Assembly: GCA_014529385.2 (NCBI GenBank)
Contig: CM043957.1
Span: forward strand, 86,376,881-86,440,880
From: Adiantum capillus-veneris
Taxonomy: Eukaryota; Streptophyta; Polypodiopsida; Polypodiales; Pteridaceae
Direction: 5' to 3'
DNA length: 64,000 nt
Notes under the pieces: generated by a model
The model's input: only the letters and a program-made list of their open reading frames with translations
What the model was told of the DNA's origin: nothing
The model's database searches: none
In this document: one piece after another, positions 59,331-64,000 of the stretch
How the letters are laid out: every line of letters begins with the position of its first letter
How positions within the stretch are numbered: the stretch's first letter is position 1
Made by a program: the position numbers and the translations under genes

Positions 59331-59393
59331 AAGACGGAGGATGCCAATAGAAGATTAAATTTATGTCCAAGTTATAAGGTTCTTACATTCATT
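58663..59393. other. No supported gene; (GA)n
   Basis: AT-rich downstream flank of the element. A minus-strand frame at 59205-58945 has no recognisable domain. (GA)n lies at 59273-59327. The right end of the histone-carrying element should lie here or just before. Confidence 0.5.
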
Positions 59394-59920
59394 ATGAGTA
59401 GTGATGACGATGTGGGGCCATCCAACCGAAACATGTATCTCTCAACAAGGATCTTATGTCCTTGTAATCAATGCAAACATGCTATGCGACAGACAAGACG
59501 TGTTTCTTAGTAGCACGTTCGCAAATTTGGCGAGTTTGATCCATCTATTATAGATCGAGTTGTTGCCAATTATAACTCGTCGGACTCTGACGCTGGCGAA
59601 CATGCAGCAATCTTGCAACCCAATAGACGTGTTCGCAAGTACTTTAGTCAAGCAGCATACGTGAGGCCACTAGATGTAGCCTCTGACAGCTTGGAGGATG
59701 ATCATGCAGACCACATTCCCAACGAGAAAATGTTTGAGCCCGTGATCGATGAAATGATCAAGACGATCATGGATTCAGAAAGGCTTATCTATGATGATAT
59801 GAAAAGTGAAGCTGATACACCATTGTATGATGGGTGTGTCTAGATTGAAGGCACTCCTGGATCTTCTCAACATGCATGCCAAGTTTGGATGGAGTGATAC
59901 TAGCGTCACAACGCTTTTGT
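59394..59920 (+). pseudogene. CACTA (En/Spm) TNP2-type transposase, N-terminal part
   Basis: One frame from ATG 59394 has ILCPCNQCKHAMRQTRRV, the CPC-x2-C zinc motif of the transposase-associated domain. It then has two consecutive TAG codons (probably old CAG pairs), HVRKFGEF, an acidic stretch, and DTPLYDGC. After a one-base slip it reads RLKALLDLLNMHAKFGWSDT, matching the PLYxGC...LLxLLxxKxxxGWSDxS pattern of TNP2 proteins. The sequence stops making sense near 59920, where the Ty3/gypsy element seems to begin. The catalytic domain is absent. Confidence 0.68.
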
Positions 59921-60527
59921 GTATGCGACGCGCTACTTCTCTCTCACGTTCCACAGACAGCAACGTCTCCGTTGTGTAGCAAAAATAAGGTAGACACAGT
60001 TTCTCGTGTGCAACGTGTGCAGACAGATAGCGACAACTGACCCTGGCCGCCCTCCACAACACACAACCAAGGCAAACTTAACCGGTAACTCTATGGCACC
60101 GAGGCTCAAAGGCTTCCGTTGGTGCCGTTGGTTGCACGCGTAGGAAGGCTTGCTTAACCCTTGTATCAAGGAGGGTTGAACCCACCCCATAAGGGTAAGA
60201 GGCTAACACTTTACTATCAAGCTATTGACCCTTGTTCTCTATAACAAGGAGAGATAGCATACATGTGTTGAAAAGAAAACTAGAAGGAAAGGGAAAGCTT
60301 CAAACTTCAAGGAAGTAGTTTCACCCTTCCTTTTCACTTCTTGGAGGAAGACAAGTTTTCCTCCAAAAATTCTTTTTTCCTTAAGGAGGTAGCTTCAAAG
60401 TGAACAAAAGCCTTCACAAAAATGACGAGTTTTTGTGAAGAATCAACAAAGGTGTTCTTACGACAAACGACACGTGAAGCGCTACTTAGATCAAAATTAG
60501 GGCACCACGAGTGCGACTGACACTAAT

Positions 60528-61660
60528 ATGCATGATGACAATGATCTAGGAGATCATGGCCTTGTAGGTATGGTTGCTTTCAAGACTTTGAAAAATCACC
60601 AAAGTGTACTTGAACGCAACTTCTCTGCACTCAATGCAAATGTTACCAATCTTACGGAGTTACTTGTGAAATTTATGAATTCACAGACGGCTCAAGGAGC
60701 CACAAGTGGCACGGTTCAAGGGAACTAAGCTCGCACGACTCAAGGAGTCCAAGAGACAAGTGCTTCAGAAGATGCAGAAGGTAGCAATGCATTACTTAAG
60801 AATATCACAATTCTTGAGTTTCACGGGGAAGAGAGTGATCGCAACAAGGATGCGGTCAATACGTTCTTACACAAATGGAGTGATATTCATAGATTGAGAC
60901 ACACCCCGAATGTAAAGACGGCTGTGAAAACAAGTCTATCTCTTAAAGGCAAGGCCTATAAGTGGTGGATGATATTTCCAATAGATGCCAGTCCTCCGTC
61001 TTGGGCTGCATTTCAAGCTTCTTTCTCCAAAAAGTTTTTGGACTCCAATGAAGAAGATAAGAATTGGTTAGCATGGGATGCATGCCGCATGTCTGGTCTC
61101 TCTCTCACACAGTACCTTTCAAAGTATCAGGAAATCATATTAAAACTAGAAGGTCTAGATGAATTCCAAAAGATACAGGGTTTTAAAAGGGGTCTTGACA
61201 AAGGCTATCGTCTTCATGTCAAGATCCAACATCCAAAAACTTTGGAAGAAGCCATTAGTCATGCCCAAAGATATGATGATGACCAAGAGAGGAAAGGAAA
61301 CGTTCCCTACTCTAAGAATAAGTTTTCTAAGAGCAACGTGGCTAAGAGCCAATGGCGAGGTAGATCTCCCACACGTTCCAAGAGGAATAAGAGACAATCT
61401 ACCTCTCCACGCCCACAAGAGGCGAAGAAGCCTAAGCAATCACGAGATACTCCACGTGGGTCTCTCCACACTGTCAATTTTGAGCATGTGAAGAAACACA
61501 ATTTATGTTTTAGATGTCTTTCGGACCAACATAACAAGAAAGATTTTCCTCTTTTGCAATGCAAAGAAAAGGCCATGCACACGGTGCAACGCCTCACATT
61601 AGATTCATCTCCTAAATATTGTGCTGTAGAGGTTCTTCATATGGAAGAAAAGCACAAGTA
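60528..61660 (+). pseudogene. Ty3/gypsy gag
   Basis: One frame from ATG 60528 (MHDDNDLGDHGLVGM) is interrupted by TAA at 60726-60728 (probably an old CAA). It then reads capsid-type gag: ILEFHGEESDRNKDAVNTFL, LKGKAYKWWM, FQASFSKKFLDSNEEDKNWL and KIQGFKRGLDKGYRLHV. A basic linker and a zinc knuckle CFRCLSDQHNKKDF follow near 61505-61550, with the last Cys replaced by Phe. Reading continues unbroken into protease. Confidence 0.87.
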
Positions 61661-63983
61661 TTGTGTACCTGCTTCAATGTGGAAGCCCACCTTTGGCCCC
61701 CATGATTTGATTCGCATTCATGTCATTATTAACGGACAACGTGTTCGTATTTTAGTGGATGATGGTGCAACTCATAACTTCTTGAACTATAAGCTAGTGA
61801 AGAAATTGAAGCTTACACAAACTCCCTGCTCTCACAAGTATGTGGTGGAGTAGATGTCTGGGAATGATAAAGTATGGGACACGGTAGTTCAAGGGGTTGA
61901 GCTTATTGTTCAAGATCATACGATGACCTTTGACTTCCAAGTTATGAACATGGACCGTGCTGATGTAGTTTTAGGATGGGAGTGGCTGCATGGTTTAGGA
62001 AACAAATTGCACACTAGTTATGAACACAACTCCTTATCCTTCATGGCCAATGGTATACATGTGATTTTTCTTGGTGAGAAAAATATACCATCTGTACCTC
62101 TTATATGTACAACCGAGCTTTCTATTTTGCAAAAAGCAGATTTAATAGATGTAGTCTTTTTGTGTTACTGCTTGTCTCTAAGTCTTGTGAATTCTCAAGA
62201 GCAAAGTGCGGTGAATTCTAGTAATGATATGCAAAGTGCAAAGAATTTTAATGATAAGCAAAGTGTTAACAAATCTAACGAGAAAAGTGCTCTCAATTTT
62301 AATTCTATAGAGCAACGTGTAATTGTTGTAAAACAAACATTATAGGAATTACAAGATTCTCCATCCTAGCATAAATCTAGTTTACTTTCTCCTTTTTCAC
62401 GTAAAAAGCTGACTCACTTACTCACGGAGTATAGTGATGTGTTCTCAAGTGATTGACCACCGGGTTTACCCCCTACACATGATGTGCAGCATGGCATAGA
62501 TGTCTTGCCAGGCACTAAACCGGTGAGTAAACCACCTTATCGTATGAGTGCTAAAGAAGCCAAGGAGGTTGAGAGTCAGTTGACTGACTACCTCGCTCGT
62601 GGTTTCATTAGACCTAGCACTTCACCTTGGGCATCACCAATTATATTGGTAAAAAAGAAAGATGGTACTATGCGCATGTGCGTAGATTATCGCGGATTAA
62701 ACGCCATAACCATCAAGAACAAGTATCCTCGTTTGCCAAGAGTAGATGAGTTATTCAATCAACTCCATGGGACAAGATACTATACAAAGATAGATCTTTG
62801 TTCAGCATACCACCAGGTGCGTATCCTTTTACAAGATATCTCTAAAACTGCCTTTAGAACACGGTTCGGGCATTTTGAATTTTTGGTTATGCCTTTCGGT
62901 CTAACCAATGCTCCAGCTACATTTATGACACTCATGGATAGTGTTTTACTTCCCTATCTTGGAAAATTTTTTGTGGTTTTCCTTGATGACATTCTCATTT
63001 ACAGCAAGACTGAAGATGAACACATAGAACACTTATGATTATCGTTCGAACAACTACGAGCTCATGCGCTGTATACTAAGCAAAGAAAGTGCGATTCTTT
63101 AAGACAAAGAGACATTACCTCGGTCATGTGATCTCTTATTGTGGCATCAAGATGGACACTGACAAGGTTTCTGCCATTCTTTGATGGCCACATCCTAACA
63201 TGGTTGAGGAGCTTCAAATATTTTTAGGAATGGCTGGATTTTATCGACAGTATAACCGTGACTATGCCAAAATCGATGTTCCTATGACGAATCAACTTAA
63301 AAGAAAAAGGTAAGACCTGTTCTTGGGAAGAAGCCCAAAAACGAAGTTTCGAACCGCTCAAGGTAGCTATCGCCACTGCTCCCATCCTAGCAATCGTTGA
63401 CCCACTTAAGCCGTTTGTGGTAGAGACTGATGCTAGTGATAAAGCAATTGGTGTGTTACTTCTCCAGGAGGGAAGACCTATAGACTTTGTAAGTAAAAAG
63501 TTAGATAGAGCTCAACAAAATTATTATGTCTATGAGAGAGAGTTCTATGCCATAATTCACGCTTTACGAAAGTGGTGACACTATTTATATGGTGCCGAGT
63601 TTGAAGTAGTTTTTGACCATGAGAGTATCAAATAGTTTACTACTCAAACAGACTTAAAGGGCCGTAAAGCTAGATGGGCAGAAATCCTTCAAGATTATGA
63701 TTGTAAGCTACGATATCACAAGGGGCGATATAATGTAGTAGCGGATGCACTAAGTCGGATGCCTCAGATTAATTCACTTGCTTTCATGGAACTAAAGAGT
63801 GGATTTTTGGAGTCATTATGTGGCAAGTGTGCTCAAGATCAATCTTATGCTAAAGTGTGGAGTGCAATTTTAAAAAGGGATCCCTCACACTCACATATCT
63901 CTAAACAGTCGGATCAACATGTCTCTGCACGCGCAGATAAAACCCAACACATAGAGCACCACCCCTACTTAGGAAGAGCTTAA
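61661..63983 (+). pseudogene. Ty3/gypsy pol: protease, reverse transcriptase, RNase H
   Basis: Protease: RILVDDGATHNFLNYKLVKK near 61750-61805 (DSG reads DDG). Reverse transcriptase: [51 protein letters not shown] and [12 protein letters not shown] (62655-63005). After a frameshift near 63080: YLGHVISYCGIKMDTDKVSA and LGMAGFYRQYNRDY. RNase H: VVETDASDKAIGVLL, YEREFYAIIHALRKW, DHESIK and [10 protein letters not shown] (63415-63765). Stops occur at 61851, 62343, 62367, 62454, 63036 and later. Those inside DxPPGLPP, EHLxLSFEQL and KWxHYLYG are where Arg CGA is expected. Confidence 0.9.
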
Positions 63984-64000
63984 GTGATGGAAGAATTTTT

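Larger units (their letters stand above)
59921..64000 (+). mobile_element. Ty3/gypsy LTR retrotransposon, right part outside the window
   Basis: A leader/LTR region (about 59921-60527), gag and pol up to RNase H are present; the window ends before integrase. The left limit is inferred from where the CACTA reading ends. TTGGTGCCGTTGG at 60119 resembles a plant Ty3 primer site, but no CA-ended LTR precedes it, so the LTR length is unresolved. Confidence 0.82.

Noticed and set aside
60119-60135. Primer-site-like TTGGTGCCGTTGGTTG before the right-hand gag
   Set aside because: The preceding bases do not give a CA-ended LTR and the partner LTR is outside the window, so the LTR border cannot be set.

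Overview
This 64 kb window looks like a piece of a large, repeat-rich land-plant nuclear genome. It contains Ty3/gypsy elements with initiator-Met primer sites, plant-type L1 LINEs, a CACTA remnant, MITEs, very long GA/CT microsatellites, G-box promoter motifs and one intact plant-specific BAHD acyltransferase gene with spliceosomal introns. A fern or other seed-free vascular plant is my best guess, but that is inference. No rRNA, CRISPR array or bacterial feature was seen.

Layout. 1-5.3 kb: minus-strand Ty3/gypsy element cut by the left edge, next to a second gag/protease scrap. 6.2-6.7 kb: LINE tail. 7.5-10.1 kb: LTR element whose LTR was split by an ORF1-only LINE. 10.1-13.2 kb: a second LTR-element remnant with gag and zinc knuckle. 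13.3-18.6 kb: anonymous DNA with several two-copy duplications. 19.7-30.7 kb: four LINE copies, three sharing the same 3' terminal hairpin. 31.4-31.9 kb: a scrap homologous to the DNA-transposon-like gene at 51 kb. 33.4 and 43.4 kb: MITE-like elements. 36.6-39.1 kb: short LTR element with both LTRs. 46.6-48.6 kb: the BAHD gene on the minus strand, the only gene that reads as intact. 49 kb: Mutator-like MITE with an 11-bp target duplication. 51.2-58.7 kb: an unusual multi-gene element. 59.4-59.9 kb: CACTA transposase N-terminus, cut by a plus-strand Ty3/gypsy element that runs off the right edge.

The most interesting region is 51.2-58.7 kb. A transposase-like gene (+) converges on an unrecognised gene (-). 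That gene diverges, across a 1.16-kb spacer with CGCGATAG-type repeats, G-boxes and TATA boxes, from a five-exon gene (+). The five-exon gene would encode a histone H3 protein: it starts with the canonical H3 tail MARTKQTARK and has a histone fold with CENH3-like residues. This is followed by an Ulp1/C48 cysteine-protease domain and a lysine-rich SPTKK/SPAKK tail like that of histone H1. Splice phases agree across all five exons, and only two in-frame TAG codons interrupt about 655 codons. I know of no described transposon encoding such a centromeric-histone/SUMO-protease chimera.

Most other coding sequence is decayed. Many of the stops are what C-to-T change at CGA, CAG or CAA would give, as expected from heavy cytosine methylation.
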